Shown here piece after piece: positions 18,049-26,242 of a stretch of 64,000 nucleotides of DNA (positions within the stretch are counted from its first letter, which is position 1; each line of letters begins with the position of its first letter). The position numbers were made by a program, and so were the translations under genes. The notes beneath the pieces are model-generated. The model made no database searches and was not told where the DNA came from. It saw nothing but the letters and a program-made list of their open reading frames with translations. The DNA comes from CAZMZW01 sp964571135 (GTDB taxonomy: Bacteria; Chloroflexota; Anaerolineae; Anaerolineales; Anaerolineaceae), in assembly GCA_964571135.1 (NCBI GenBank), contig CAZMZW010000009.1, forward strand, positions 1 to 64,000, written 5' to 3'.

Positions 18049-18780
18049 TTATGCTTTGGCTGATTTTTTTGCCCGCCAATCCTTAATTACGAAGGGTAGG
18101 TAAAGGAGTAGAAAAACAACCAATCCTATCGCCTCAACATAGATGAGATACCACGGCCATGCTGGCAGCATATCAAGCAGAGAAGCAGTGACTGGTTTAT
18201 GGGCAACAAAGAGGTAATTGCTGCCAAGTGCCTGGTTCACAAAGAAGATGATCACCATATAAATATTGAGCACCACCATTACTTTCAATAAGGATTTCCA
18301 GGTGGGACGCAACCCCTCTACAACAGTTAAATAAACAGCCGAAGTCACCAGCAGACCGTGGGAAAGCATTGTTTGGAAAAAACGAAAATGAGGAAAACCA
18401 TAAATTCCGATATCCGGGGTCAGTAGAGCCTGGATGGCTCCTCCGATGCCCATGAAATAGGCAAACTCGTAAATCGTGTAATTCTTGAAGATGAGCATGA
18501 AACCAGCCAGCCAGATCAACACACTGCAGGCATGCAGGGGCAGGTATTCCTGGACATTCCATAACCCGTTGGCGATTGCCCAAACATGATAGGAAGCTTC
18601 GTTTACCCAAAGGAGGATACCCATGCTGATACGGATTTTGCGGCGGGTGGCTTCACTGGAGCCTTTGAATCGGATAAGAATTAAATTAAGTAAAAGTATG
18701 CAGCCCAGAGCCACCAGGTGGGCAGTCCCAAGGAATATAAATGGCGCGCCGGTATAGTTGGAGGTAAAAAACTGGTTCAT
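18049..18780 (-). CDS. TIGR02206/YwaF-family integral membrane protein
   Basis: A 243-residue protein with about seven hydrophobic segments. The conserved charged and polar motifs LHACSVLIWLAG, IGGAIQALLTPDIG, FPHFRFFQTMLSHG and the C-terminal YLIYVEAIG are those of the TIGR02206 (Bacillus YwaF-like) family. No biochemical role is established for the family. It stands alone, with 165 bases of unremarkable AT-rich DNA before the next gene. Confidence 0.75.
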   Translation of the reverse strand: MNQFFTSNYTGAPFIFLGTAHLVALGCILLLNLILIRFKGSSEATRRKIRISMGILLWVNEASYHVWAIANGLWNVQEYLPLHACSVLIWLAGFMLIFKNYTIYEFAYFMGIGGAIQALLTPDIGIYGFPHFRFFQTMLSHGLLVTSAVYLTVVEGLRPTWKSLLKVMVVLNIYMVIIFFVNQALGSNYLFVAHKPVTASLLDMLPAWPWYLIYVEAIGLVVFLLLYLPFVIKDWRAKKSAKA

Positions 18781-18945
18781 AATGAATCCTTTTTGTGCGA
18801 TGTTTTTTCTTTGAATATTCTACAATACAATTTGTAAACTTATCACCCATTTTTTCTCAAGTACCAGATGGAAAATTCAATTGGTACATTCAGGCAAAGA
18901 AAAAATATAAGGTGATTGCCTTTTTCATCGATTAATTTCACATCG

Positions 18946-19605
18946 TTATGGAGTTTTCTGTGTGAAAATGACCTCAGCATATCCAAGGGTACGAAAAAAC
19001 CGATTAAGAAATGTCTCGGCATTCTGGCGCGCCAGTTTAAGTATCCCATCATCAATTGCGGTAGTACGGATTTCCTGTTCAGCAGACTGCCGGGCTAGCG
19101 TTTCGAGGTTTTGAATAGGTTGACGTAAGATACCAGTATCGCGTTCATAGACATATGTTTTTTCATTATCAAGTGAAGCAAGGAACACTTCCGCTTCTGG
19201 AAGTAGAACGTAAAGCACCTTGCCGTCGAGCCTCATATTCTCCGGCTGCAATTTTTCCAGATCGATACCGGCGGTAACGAACCCATGCGCTACCAGCAGG
19301 AGCCGATCTTGGAGAAGGAAAGCAAAAGCTCCCTGCCCAATTTCAGCAGTAATCACTTTTTCAACGGTGTATTGAATTGTCTCCAGTCGCGCCAGCGAAC
19401 GCACTTCATGGATGATCGTAACTGGGTCGGGAATAATTGTTGGTGTGGGATGCAGTAATTCGGTGATTTGCGTGCTTACGGCATCATTGGCTTGTTTCAG
19501 GGGATTTATTGCATTCGAGATGCTCTGGTTGACTGCAGTAATAATAAACCACGCCATGGCAACAAGAAGAACCACTAACAGGATTTGAGCATATTTTTTG
19601 ACCAT
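18946..19605 (-). CDS. DUF4230 membrane-anchored protein
   Basis: A 219-residue protein with one N-terminal transmembrane segment (about 7-28) followed by an extracytoplasmic domain. The segments LETIQYTVEKVITAE, LLLVAHGFVTAGIDLEKL, VLYVLLPEAEVF and RTTAIDDGILKLARQNAE are the recognisable DUF4230 signature. The function of this family is unknown. It is a single gene, divergent from the OsmC-family gene at 19772. Confidence 0.75.
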   Translation of the reverse strand: MVKKYAQILLVVLLVAMAWFIITAVNQSISNAINPLKQANDAVSTQITELLHPTPTIIPDPVTIIHEVRSLARLETIQYTVEKVITAEIGQGAFAFLLQDRLLLVAHGFVTAGIDLEKLQPENMRLDGKVLYVLLPEAEVFLASLDNEKTYVYERDTGILRQPIQNLETLARQSAEQEIRTTAIDDGILKLARQNAETFLNRFFRTLGYAEVIFTQKTP

Positions 19606-19771
19606 AAGGTGATTATATTTGAAATGCGATATAGAAACAACCTGGTGGCAGACTCAAAATCAGAATGGAACATTCTTAAAAAAGCAATTTTCTGAAAAAA
19701 TATCAGCTAATCAATAAATTGATTTTTTCTCTACCTGTATAATGATTTCATAATATTCTCGGGAGGTTTAT

Positions 19772-20176
19772 ATGGCAAACGCAACGATACGCTGGATCGA
19801 AGGAAAACGTTTTATTGGAACTGATTCCACCAATCACTCGGTGGTTCTTTCCACTCCGGATGAAGGTATTGGCATGAAACCTTCGGATTTGCTGCTTGTG
19901 GCGCTTTCTTCCTGCACCGCGGTGGATGTGGTCGATATTCTAAAGAAAAAACGGATTGAGCTGACCAAACTTGAAATTCAAACAACTGGTGAGCAGGAAG
20001 CAGATCCGCCCTGGACGTTTCGCAAGATCCATTTGAAATACATCCTGGCTGCCAAAGGTTTGACTGCCAAAGATGCAGAACAGACCATTAAATTATCCCA
20101 GGAAAAATATTGTTCGGTGGCTGCTACAGTCCGCGGTGTGGCGGATATAACGTGGGAATATTTAATTGAAGAATGA
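19772..20176 (+). CDS. OsmC family protein
   Basis: OsmC/Ohr-like protein of 134 residues. The motif KPSDLLLVALSSCTAVDVVDIL carries the first redox cysteine (near residue 49), and EKYCSVAATV carries the second (near residue 112). OsmC proteins reduce organic hydroperoxides through this cysteine pair; many in anaerobes have unassigned substrates. A strong ribosome site (gggaggt) precedes the ATG. The gene is monocistronic. Confidence 0.88.
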   Translation: MANATIRWIEGKRFIGTDSTNHSVVLSTPDEGIGMKPSDLLLVALSSCTAVDVVDILKKKRIELTKLEIQTTGEQEADPPWTFRKIHLKYILAAKGLTAKDAEQTIKLSQEKYCSVAATVRGVADITWEYLIEE

Positions 20177-20185
20177 AATTGAATT

Positions 20186-20232
20186 GGATAGTGCTAGAGG
20201 ATAGTGCTGTAGGTCAGGCATTAGTGCCTGAC
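20186..20232. repeat. Direct repeat and 8-4-8 hairpin repeat
   Basis: The 10-mer ggatagtgct occurs at 20186 and again at 20199. It is followed by gtag and a perfect hairpin (gtcaggca ttag tgcctgac, 20213-20232). The gtag flank, stem length and 4-base loop match the hairpin family found at 32.6-33.1 kb, though the stem sequence is different. No gene is present in this gap. Confidence 0.65.
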
Positions 20233-20287
20233 ATTTGTCTACGAAAGCAATTATCAGAATGGATCTCGGGTAAAAGCGCCTGACAAT

Positions 20288-21205
20288 TCACTGTTTCTTA
20301 AATAACAGTGCCATCCAATCCGAAGAGGTTATTGTCTTTTCTAAGATAAGCCCCTTCTCATTGGCGGTCTTAATTACATCCTGAGCCTGAGGTTCAAGGA
20401 TTCCAGCCAGGATCAATTTACCCCCGGATTCCACCAGGTCGGTCAGGCCATCTTCGAACAGGCGAGTAATTATGGACGCCAGGATATTGACCACTACAAC
20501 TGGCGCGTTCTTGATTCTGAATTGGTTGCTGTGGATCTCTGCCACAGAACCCAGGCCGATTTCCATTTTTGACCCGATCAGGTTATTGGCAGCATTTTCC
20601 ACTGAAGATAGAACAGCGGCAGGATCAATATCCACACCCAGCACAAAACCCGCGCCCAACTTAAGTGCCGCCAGGGATAATATCCCCGAACCGCAGCCAA
20701 CATCGATGACCGATTGAGCCGGTTGAAGCGTCTCCTCCAGAAGCTGCAAACAAAGCTGTGTGGAAGGATGGGTGCCAGTGCCAAAAGCCATGCCAGGGTT
20801 GATCCGGATGGGAATACGTCCCGGGAATTCTTTTTTAATCCAGGCGGGCACGATAACCAACTTATTTCCAATGAGGATGGGTTGATAGTGTTTTTTCCAG
20901 GAAGCCATCCAGTCTTCATCTTGAATGGGTTGATAGGTTGTTGCCGGAAGGGGTTGAATTTGACCCAGATGCCACAACGCTACTTCCAATTGCTTCTTTT
21001 TTTCTTCCAGTGAGGAATCTGCCAGTAAATAGCCAAAAACCCGGGCACTGGTTTCAACCTGGTAACTTTCACCGGGATTATTTTGAAGGGCTTTTTGTTC
21101 GACCACCACACCATTGGGAATAGTCCGGTTGAGCACTTCGGCTACCGCTTCTGCCTGTTCAGCGCTGACCGTTAACGATACTTCCACCCATTTGATTTCA
21201 GCCAC
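20288..21205 (-). CDS. prmA: Ribosomal protein L11 methyltransferase
   Basis: SAM-dependent methyltransferase of 305 residues that trimethylates ribosomal protein L11. It has the family N-terminal domain (WVEVSLTVSAEQAEAVAEVL) and the catalytic core with PGMAFGTGTHPSTQLCL and the SAM-binding VIDVGCGSGILSLAALKLGA, followed by VVVNILASII (the NI/NPP-like motif). It overlaps the end of dnaJ by 8 bases and is the last gene of the hrcA-grpE-dnaK-dnaJ operon, an arrangement also known in Firmicutes. Confidence 0.94.
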   Translation of the reverse strand: MAEIKWVEVSLTVSAEQAEAVAEVLNRTIPNGVVVEQKALQNNPGESYQVETSARVFGYLLADSSLEEKKKQLEVALWHLGQIQPLPATTYQPIQDEDWMASWKKHYQPILIGNKLVIVPAWIKKEFPGRIPIRINPGMAFGTGTHPSTQLCLQLLEETLQPAQSVIDVGCGSGILSLAALKLGAGFVLGVDIDPAAVLSSVENAANNLIGSKMEIGLGSVAEIHSNQFRIKNAPVVVVNILASIITRLFEDGLTDLVESGGKLILAGILEPQAQDVIKTANEKGLILEKTITSSDWMALLFKKQ

Positions 21206-22313
21206 CCAGAAGGTCCTTTAACAGATCCAGAAAACTGCGCTCCTGAGGCAGGACTTCACTTCCCAGGGTTTTAGCCAGTTGCTCAAATAATTTGCGTTGT
21301 TCCCCGGTAACATGTTCCGGCATATGAACATTGACAATTACCATTTCGTCTCCGCTGCCTGAGCTGTGCAGGTGGGGGATTCCTTTACCCCGCAGCCGGA
21401 AAACTTTTCCGGGTTGAGTGGCTGGCGGAATCGTCATCTTGACTTTGCCATTCAAGGTGGGGACTTCAATTTCTGCACCCAGGACAGCCTGGGCGATGTT
21501 AATTTTCAAGTCCAACAGCAAATCATCCTCGCGGCGTTTAAAATATTTATGCGGTTTAACCTTGACTTCCACGTACAGATTCCCGCGAGGACCGCCGTTG
21601 GCTCCGGGTTGACCTTCTCCAGCCAGGCGGATCTGGTTACCATTATCCACACCCGCTGGGATGGGCACCACCTTTTTGAGAGTTTTTCGTTCGTATCCCC
21701 GCCCGTGGCAGTGCTTGCATATATTCCGGATGACCTTACCGGAACCATTGCAGGTGGGGCATGCGGTCACCTGCACCAGTGAGCCAAGGATGGTCTGTCT
21801 TGCCTGGCGCACTTCACCCCGTCCACCGCAAGTGGGGCAGGTCTCTGCGCTAGAACCAGGTTCTGCCCCGCTGCCCTTGCATGCAGTACAAGTTTCATCG
21901 CGGGTTATATCAATTTCTTTTTCCACGCCAGCGGCAGATTCTTCAAAGGTGAGGGTGATGGATGTTTGCAGATCAGCCCCGTGACGGGGAGAATTGTGTC
22001 GCTGCTTTCCACCCATCGAACCGAACCCAAAAAATTGTTCAAAGATCTGGAATGGGTCAATGTTGGAAAAATCGGGCATGCCATTCATCCCTTGCAGTCC
22101 TTCATGCCCATACCGGTCATAAACAGCTCTTTTTTCCGGGTCAGAAAGGATTGCATTGGCTTCATTTATTTCTTTGAAGCGTTCCTCAGCATCCTCTGCG
22201 CTGTTCACATCCGGGTGATACTTATACGCTAATTTTCGATATGCGCTTTTAATTTCTTCCGGGCTGGCAGTGCGGGAGATACCCAGCACTTCATAATAAT
22301 CGCGTTTGGTCAT
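21198..22313 (-). CDS. dnaJ: Chaperone DnaJ (Hsp40)
   Basis: Co-chaperone of 371 residues that stimulates DnaK ATPase and delivers substrates. It has the J domain with HPD (YKYHPDVNS), a Gly/Phe-rich segment (about 75-105), four CxxCxGxG zinc repeats (CTACKGSG, CPTCGGRG, CPTCNGSG, CKHCHGRG) and the C-terminal substrate-binding domains. It follows dnaK after a 90-base gap that holds a strong hairpin. Confidence 0.97.
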   Translation of the reverse strand: MTKRDYYEVLGISRTASPEEIKSAYRKLAYKYHPDVNSAEDAEERFKEINEANAILSDPEKRAVYDRYGHEGLQGMNGMPDFSNIDPFQIFEQFFGFGSMGGKQRHNSPRHGADLQTSITLTFEESAAGVEKEIDITRDETCTACKGSGAEPGSSAETCPTCGGRGEVRQARQTILGSLVQVTACPTCNGSGKVIRNICKHCHGRGYERKTLKKVVPIPAGVDNGNQIRLAGEGQPGANGGPRGNLYVEVKVKPHKYFKRREDDLLLDLKINIAQAVLGAEIEVPTLNGKVKMTIPPATQPGKVFRLRGKGIPHLHSSGSGDEMVIVNVHMPEHVTGEQRKLFEQLAKTLGSEVLPQERSFLDLLKDLLGG

Positions 22314-22343
22314 TGGTTCACTTTTTTATGTTTAATTCTTAAA

Positions 22344-22375
22344 AGGCGTTTTGGGCAACCTTACCCAAAACGCCT
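22344..22375 (-). terminator. Hairpin between dnaK and dnaJ (attenuator-like)
   Basis: A perfect 12-bp stem (aggcgttttggg with cccaaaacgcct) and an 8-base loop lie in the 90-base gap between dnaK and dnaJ. On the transcribed strand it is followed by only four T residues, so it is more likely a partial terminator or an mRNA-stabilising or processing structure that lowers dnaJ relative to dnaK than a full stop. Confidence 0.65.
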
Positions 22376-22403
22376 CATTTTACTTCAGAATGATTATCTG
22401 TGC

Positions 22404-24344
22404 CTAGACATTTTTGAACTCACCATCCACAACGTCTTCGCCGCCATCCCCTTTACCACCGGGTTTTTCACCGGAAGGTCCATCCTGCGGTCCTGGTTGT
22501 GGACCTCCTTCAGTCGGACCTGCTCCAGGTTGGTCTGCACCGGGCTGTTGATACAGACTGGCACCCACCTGTTGAATAAGCTGCCCAAGAGCATCCGTAT
22601 CCCGTTTGATCGCGGCTACATCTTCCTGGGTCATTGTCTGGCGGAGTGCGGCAACCGCATCTTCCACTTTTTTGTGCATATCAGCTGGCACCTTTTCACC
22701 GCCATCCCGCAGGGTTTTTTCTGCATTGTAAGCCGCATTATCTGCAATGTTTCGAGCTTCAATGATCTCTTTGCGCTTGCGGTCCTCATCAGCATGGATT
22801 TCGCCTTCCTTGCGCATACGTTCAACCTCTTCCTTGGAAAGACCGGAAGAAGCAGTGATGGTAATGTGCTGGCTGCGTCCGGTGGCTTTGTCCTGGGCTT
22901 TGACTTCAAGAATTCCGTTTGCATCAATATCAAAGGATACTTCGATCTGGGGCACACCGCGCGGCGCAGACGGAATTCCGTCCAGAATAAAGCGTCCCAG
23001 GGTCTTGTTATCCGTTGCCATCGGCCGTTCTCCCTGCAGCACATGGATATCCACCTGGGTTTGCATATCCGATGCTGTGGAGAAGATCTGGCTTTTATGG
23101 ATTGGGATGGTGGAGTTATGCTCGATTAACGCAGTAGCCACACCGCCCAGGGTCTCAATCGAAAGTGTCAGCGGAGTGACGTCCAGGAGCAAAATGTCCT
23201 TTACCTCGCCGCCCAATATACCCGCCTGGATGGCAGCACCTATGGCCACCACCTCATCCGGGTTAACCCCTTTATGAGGTTCCTTGCCAAACTCCTTGCG
23301 TACCACTTCCTGGACTGCCGGCATGCGGGTCATACCACCAACCATGATCACTTCTTTAATGTCGCTGGGTTTCAACTTGGCATCTGCGAGTGCATCTCGT
23401 ACGGGTTTGATGGTCTTTTCCACCAGGTCACCGGTGAGTTGCTCCAATTTGGCGCGGGTAAGTTTCATCAATAGATGTTTGGGTCCGCTGGCATCTGCAG
23501 TGATGTAAGGCAAATTGATCTCTGTCTCCATAACGGTGGAAAGTTCGATCTTGGCTTTCTCAGCTGCCTCTTTCAGGCGCTGCAAGGCCTGGCGGTCACT
23601 GGTAAGGTCAATCCCATTGCTCTTTTTGAATTCTGAGACGAGGAAATCCATCACGCGCTGGTCAAAATCATCTCCGCCCAGGAAAGTATCGCCACTGGTG
23701 GAGCGAACCTCGAATACACTTTCGCCAACATCCAGTACGGATACATCAAATGTACCGCCGCCCAAGTCATAGACTGCGATGATCTCATTTTTCTTTTTAT
23801 CAAGCCCATACGCGAGTGAAGATGCGGTGGGTTCGTTAATAATACGCAGAACCTCCAGGCCGGCAATTTTTCCGGCATCCTTGGTGGCGCTGCGCTGTGC
23901 ATCGTCGAAATATGCCGGGACCGTGATTACCGCCTGGGTGATCGTCTCGCTCAAATAGGTTTCTGCATCTTTTTTTAATTTAGCCAGGATCATGGCAGAA
24001 ACTTCTGGCGGAGAATATTCCTTGCCGTCCATTACCACGCGTACATCCCCATTCTCGGCCTGGGTTACCTTATACGGAACCCGGCTGAGAGTGCGCTGCA
24101 CTTCCGGGTCGTTGTATTTGCGGCCCATAAAGCGCTTGATGGAAAAGATGGTATTTTCCGGATTAACAATGGCCTGGTTGCGTGCTGCCCGGCCAACGAT
24201 TCGTTCGTGGTTCTTGTTAATGGCTACAACTGAAGGCAGAAGGCGTTCACCTTCTGCGGTCGGAATAACCATAGGTTCACCGCCGGACATGACGGCTACT
24301 ACTGAGTTGGTTGTTCCAAGATCGATTCCGATAATTTTTCCCAT
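22404..24344 (-). CDS. dnaK: Chaperone DnaK (Hsp70)
   Basis: Hsp70 chaperone of 646 residues. The ATPase domain opens with IGIDLGTTNSVVAVMSGG, carries the phosphate motifs (AVYDLGGGTFDVSVLD, VIMVGGMTRMPAVQ), and is followed by the hydrophobic linker KDILLLDVTPLTL, the substrate domain and a Gly/Pro-rich tail ending DVVDGEFKNV, close to the usual EEVD-like bacterial end. A ribosome site (ggag) lies before the ATG; grpE ends 9 bases upstream. Confidence 0.98.
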   Translation of the reverse strand: MGKIIGIDLGTTNSVVAVMSGGEPMVIPTAEGERLLPSVVAINKNHERIVGRAARNQAIVNPENTIFSIKRFMGRKYNDPEVQRTLSRVPYKVTQAENGDVRVVMDGKEYSPPEVSAMILAKLKKDAETYLSETITQAVITVPAYFDDAQRSATKDAGKIAGLEVLRIINEPTASSLAYGLDKKKNEIIAVYDLGGGTFDVSVLDVGESVFEVRSTSGDTFLGGDDFDQRVMDFLVSEFKKSNGIDLTSDRQALQRLKEAAEKAKIELSTVMETEINLPYITADASGPKHLLMKLTRAKLEQLTGDLVEKTIKPVRDALADAKLKPSDIKEVIMVGGMTRMPAVQEVVRKEFGKEPHKGVNPDEVVAIGAAIQAGILGGEVKDILLLDVTPLTLSIETLGGVATALIEHNSTIPIHKSQIFSTASDMQTQVDIHVLQGERPMATDNKTLGRFILDGIPSAPRGVPQIEVSFDIDANGILEVKAQDKATGRSQHITITASSGLSKEEVERMRKEGEIHADEDRKRKEIIEARNIADNAAYNAEKTLRDGGEKVPADMHKKVEDAVAALRQTMTQEDVAAIKRDTDALGQLIQQVGASLYQQPGADQPGAGPTEGGPQPGPQDGPSGEKPGGKGDGGEDVVDGEFKNV

Positions 24345-24353
24345 TTTAAACTC

Positions 24354-24992
24354 CTATTTGGCAATTTTTACCCGCGCCGGGCGGATCACCCGGTCGCCGA
24401 TGGTATAACCTTGTTGAATAATTTCAATTATGCGGCCGCTCTCAAAGAGAGGGTTCTCTTCAGTGGCGATCGCTTCGTGACGGTTTGGATCAAAAAATTC
24501 ATTTTCTGCTGGTATGCGCTGGACTCCTTCTGATTCAAGTATGTTTTGCAGCTTCTGGTAGATAAGGCGAATGCCTTCCACCCAGTCATTGGTTTCTTTA
24601 TTTTGCGGCGCATGATTTAGTGCCCGTTCAATATCATCGTTCACCGCCAGGTACTTTTTAACCACATCCGTGGTCAGGTTCTGTTTCGATGTATCCTGAT
24701 CACGCAGGATGCGGTTGCGGTAATTGGTAAAATCTGCCCGCTCTCTTTGCCAGCCATCTGAATATTCACTAACTTTGGACTTAAGTCCATCGATCTCTTC
24801 TATTTGAGCGGCATATTCTTTGAGTGGGATGGTGACGGTCTCATCATTCGGTTCTTCCGCTGCACCTTCTTTTTTCTCAATGCCTTCTTCAATATTGGAG
24901 GCATCAATGGGTTGGGTGTTTCCTTCCTCTGCAGGCAGAGATTCCTCGATTTTATTTTTATGTTTATGTTTATTGTGTTGTTCTTCGGTCAT
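24354..24992 (-). CDS. grpE: Nucleotide exchange factor GrpE
   Basis: GrpE of 212 residues releases ADP from DnaK. A charged, low-complexity N-terminus (about 1-60) precedes the long dimerising coiled coil (EYAAQIEEIDGLKSKVSEYS ... FTNYRNRILRDQ) and the beta-wing domain with GVQRIPAENEFFDPNRHEAI and QQGYTIGDRVIRPARVKIAK. It is preceded by an aggaaac ribosome site and by hrcA 21 bases upstream. Confidence 0.96.
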   Translation of the reverse strand: MTEEQHNKHKHKNKIEESLPAEEGNTQPIDASNIEEGIEKKEGAAEEPNDETVTIPLKEYAAQIEEIDGLKSKVSEYSDGWQRERADFTNYRNRILRDQDTSKQNLTTDVVKKYLAVNDDIERALNHAPQNKETNDWVEGIRLIYQKLQNILESEGVQRIPAENEFFDPNRHEAIATEENPLFESGRIIEIIQQGYTIGDRVIRPARVKIAK

Positions 24993-25013
24993 AAAATGTT
25001 TCCTGTAATGGGG

Positions 25014-26042
25014 TTACCATTGCTCTGCGACCAGGTCGCTTAATAAAGATGAAATGAAGCGCACGATCGAAATGGAACGTCCGTAGGACATGCGCATTGG
25101 TCCTAATACTCCCAAGGTGCCGGTGGCCTGGTCGGGCGAACCGTAGCGAGCCAGGACAATGGAACAATCCCTTAGGTCATCCCATGTGCCTTCGCCGCCG
25201 ATCAGCACCTGAATACCGCTGGTATTGGTCGTCAGAACTGTCCGTGATAGAAGGTCCTGCAGCAAGGATCTTTCTTCCAATAGATGCAGAGCACGCCGCG
25301 CCTCACCAGAATTTGAAAATTCTGGTTCTGAGAGCACGTTGGTGATGCCATCCAGATAAACTTCACCGGAAAGCATGGTATCCGCATGCGTCAAGGTCTC
25401 CACGATCCAATTGAAGGTTACCTTTTCAGCGGGTGAAAGCACACCTGATACTGCACTGATGGCTTTGAAATCTTTACCCTGGCAGAGCTGATTGAACTTC
25501 GCAGCGATGTTGGATAGCTGTTCCTGGCTGGTGGGTTCTTCCAGCGTCAGCAGGGTCTGATGAATGGCGCCGCCATCCACCACCATTACTGCCAATAACT
25601 GCCGGCCGTGAGTGGAAACCAGCTCCAGGTGTTTGAAGCGCGCCTGGTGCGGATGAGGGGCAGTGACCAGCGAGGCTCCCTTGGATTGAGATGCCAGGAC
25701 TGATGCAGCCAGCTTCATCCATTGGTGAATATCATTGGGCATCTGGTAAAACTGATGGCTTATGGTCAGGCGGGTATCTTCAGGCAAATTGGTATCGCGC
25801 ATCAATCGCCCGACAAAATAGCGATACCCTTCCTCAGTTGGCACTCTGCCTGCAGAGGTATGTGGTTGGCGTAAATATCCCTGTTCGGTCAATTCTGCCA
25901 ATTCATTGCGCACAGTCGCTGAACTCAGGTCCAGACGGTAATTTTCGACAATATGCCTCGATCCCACGGGTTCCGCCGAACGGATGTACTCGTGGATCAC
26001 CAGAGTTAATACGTTTTTTTGCCTATCTGTCAATTCTTTCAT
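25014..26042 (-). CDS. hrcA: Heat-inducible transcription repressor HrcA
   Basis: HrcA of 342 residues binds the CIRCE operator and represses the chaperone operon; it depends on GroEL to fold in well-studied hosts. The N-terminal winged helix (VLTLVIHEYIRSAEPVGSRH and LSSATVRNELAELTEQGYL) is followed by the GAF-like dimerisation domain and the C-terminal LGPMRMSYGRSISIVRFIS. It is the first gene of the operon. A CIRCE element lies 11 bases upstream of its start, so the gene is autoregulated. Confidence 0.97.
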   Translation of the reverse strand: MKELTDRQKNVLTLVIHEYIRSAEPVGSRHIVENYRLDLSSATVRNELAELTEQGYLRQPHTSAGRVPTEEGYRYFVGRLMRDTNLPEDTRLTISHQFYQMPNDIHQWMKLAASVLASQSKGASLVTAPHPHQARFKHLELVSTHGRQLLAVMVVDGGAIHQTLLTLEEPTSQEQLSNIAAKFNQLCQGKDFKAISAVSGVLSPAEKVTFNWIVETLTHADTMLSGEVYLDGITNVLSEPEFSNSGEARRALHLLEERSLLQDLLSRTVLTTNTSGIQVLIGGEGTWDDLRDCSIVLARYGSPDQATGTLGVLGPMRMSYGRSISIVRFISSLLSDLVAEQW

Positions 26043-26053
26043 TTGTCACCAAA

Positions 26054-26080
26054 TTAGCACTCTAAGCTTGAGAGTGCTAA
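26054..26080 (-). promoter_or_regulatory. CIRCE operator (HrcA binding site)
   Basis: The sequence is a perfect 9-9-9 CIRCE element: ttagcactc, nine bases, gagtgctaa. This matches the established HrcA operator exactly. It sits between the promoter and the hrcA start codon, so bound HrcA would block the whole chaperone operon. Confidence 0.97.
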
Positions 26081-26093
26081 CAATCACCATAAA

Positions 26094-26122
26094 ATAATAC
26101 CATTTATGAAAATTGAAGTCAA
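26094..26122 (-). promoter_or_regulatory. hrcA operon promoter
   Basis: On the minus strand TTGACT (26122-26117), a 17-base spacer and TATTAT (26099-26094) form a good sigma-70 promoter. The CIRCE element begins 13 bases downstream of the -10, covering the expected start-site region. Confidence 0.75.
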
Positions 26123-26189
26123 GATTTATGACCCTGGATTGGGAATTTCTAATGAAAAATTAATAGTGAGGGCGGTTCTTTAATTTTGA

Positions 26190-26217
26190 TTGACCGTAAA
26201 TAGTTATGCGATACAAT
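26190..26217 (+). promoter_or_regulatory. Candidate kamA promoter
   Basis: TTGACC (26190-26195), a 16-base spacer and TACAAT (26212-26217) lie 25 bases before the kamA start codon, with a ribosome site (aaggaga) in between. Confidence 0.6.
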
Positions 26218-26242
26218 ATTTAGAACAATTAAGGAGAAGTGC

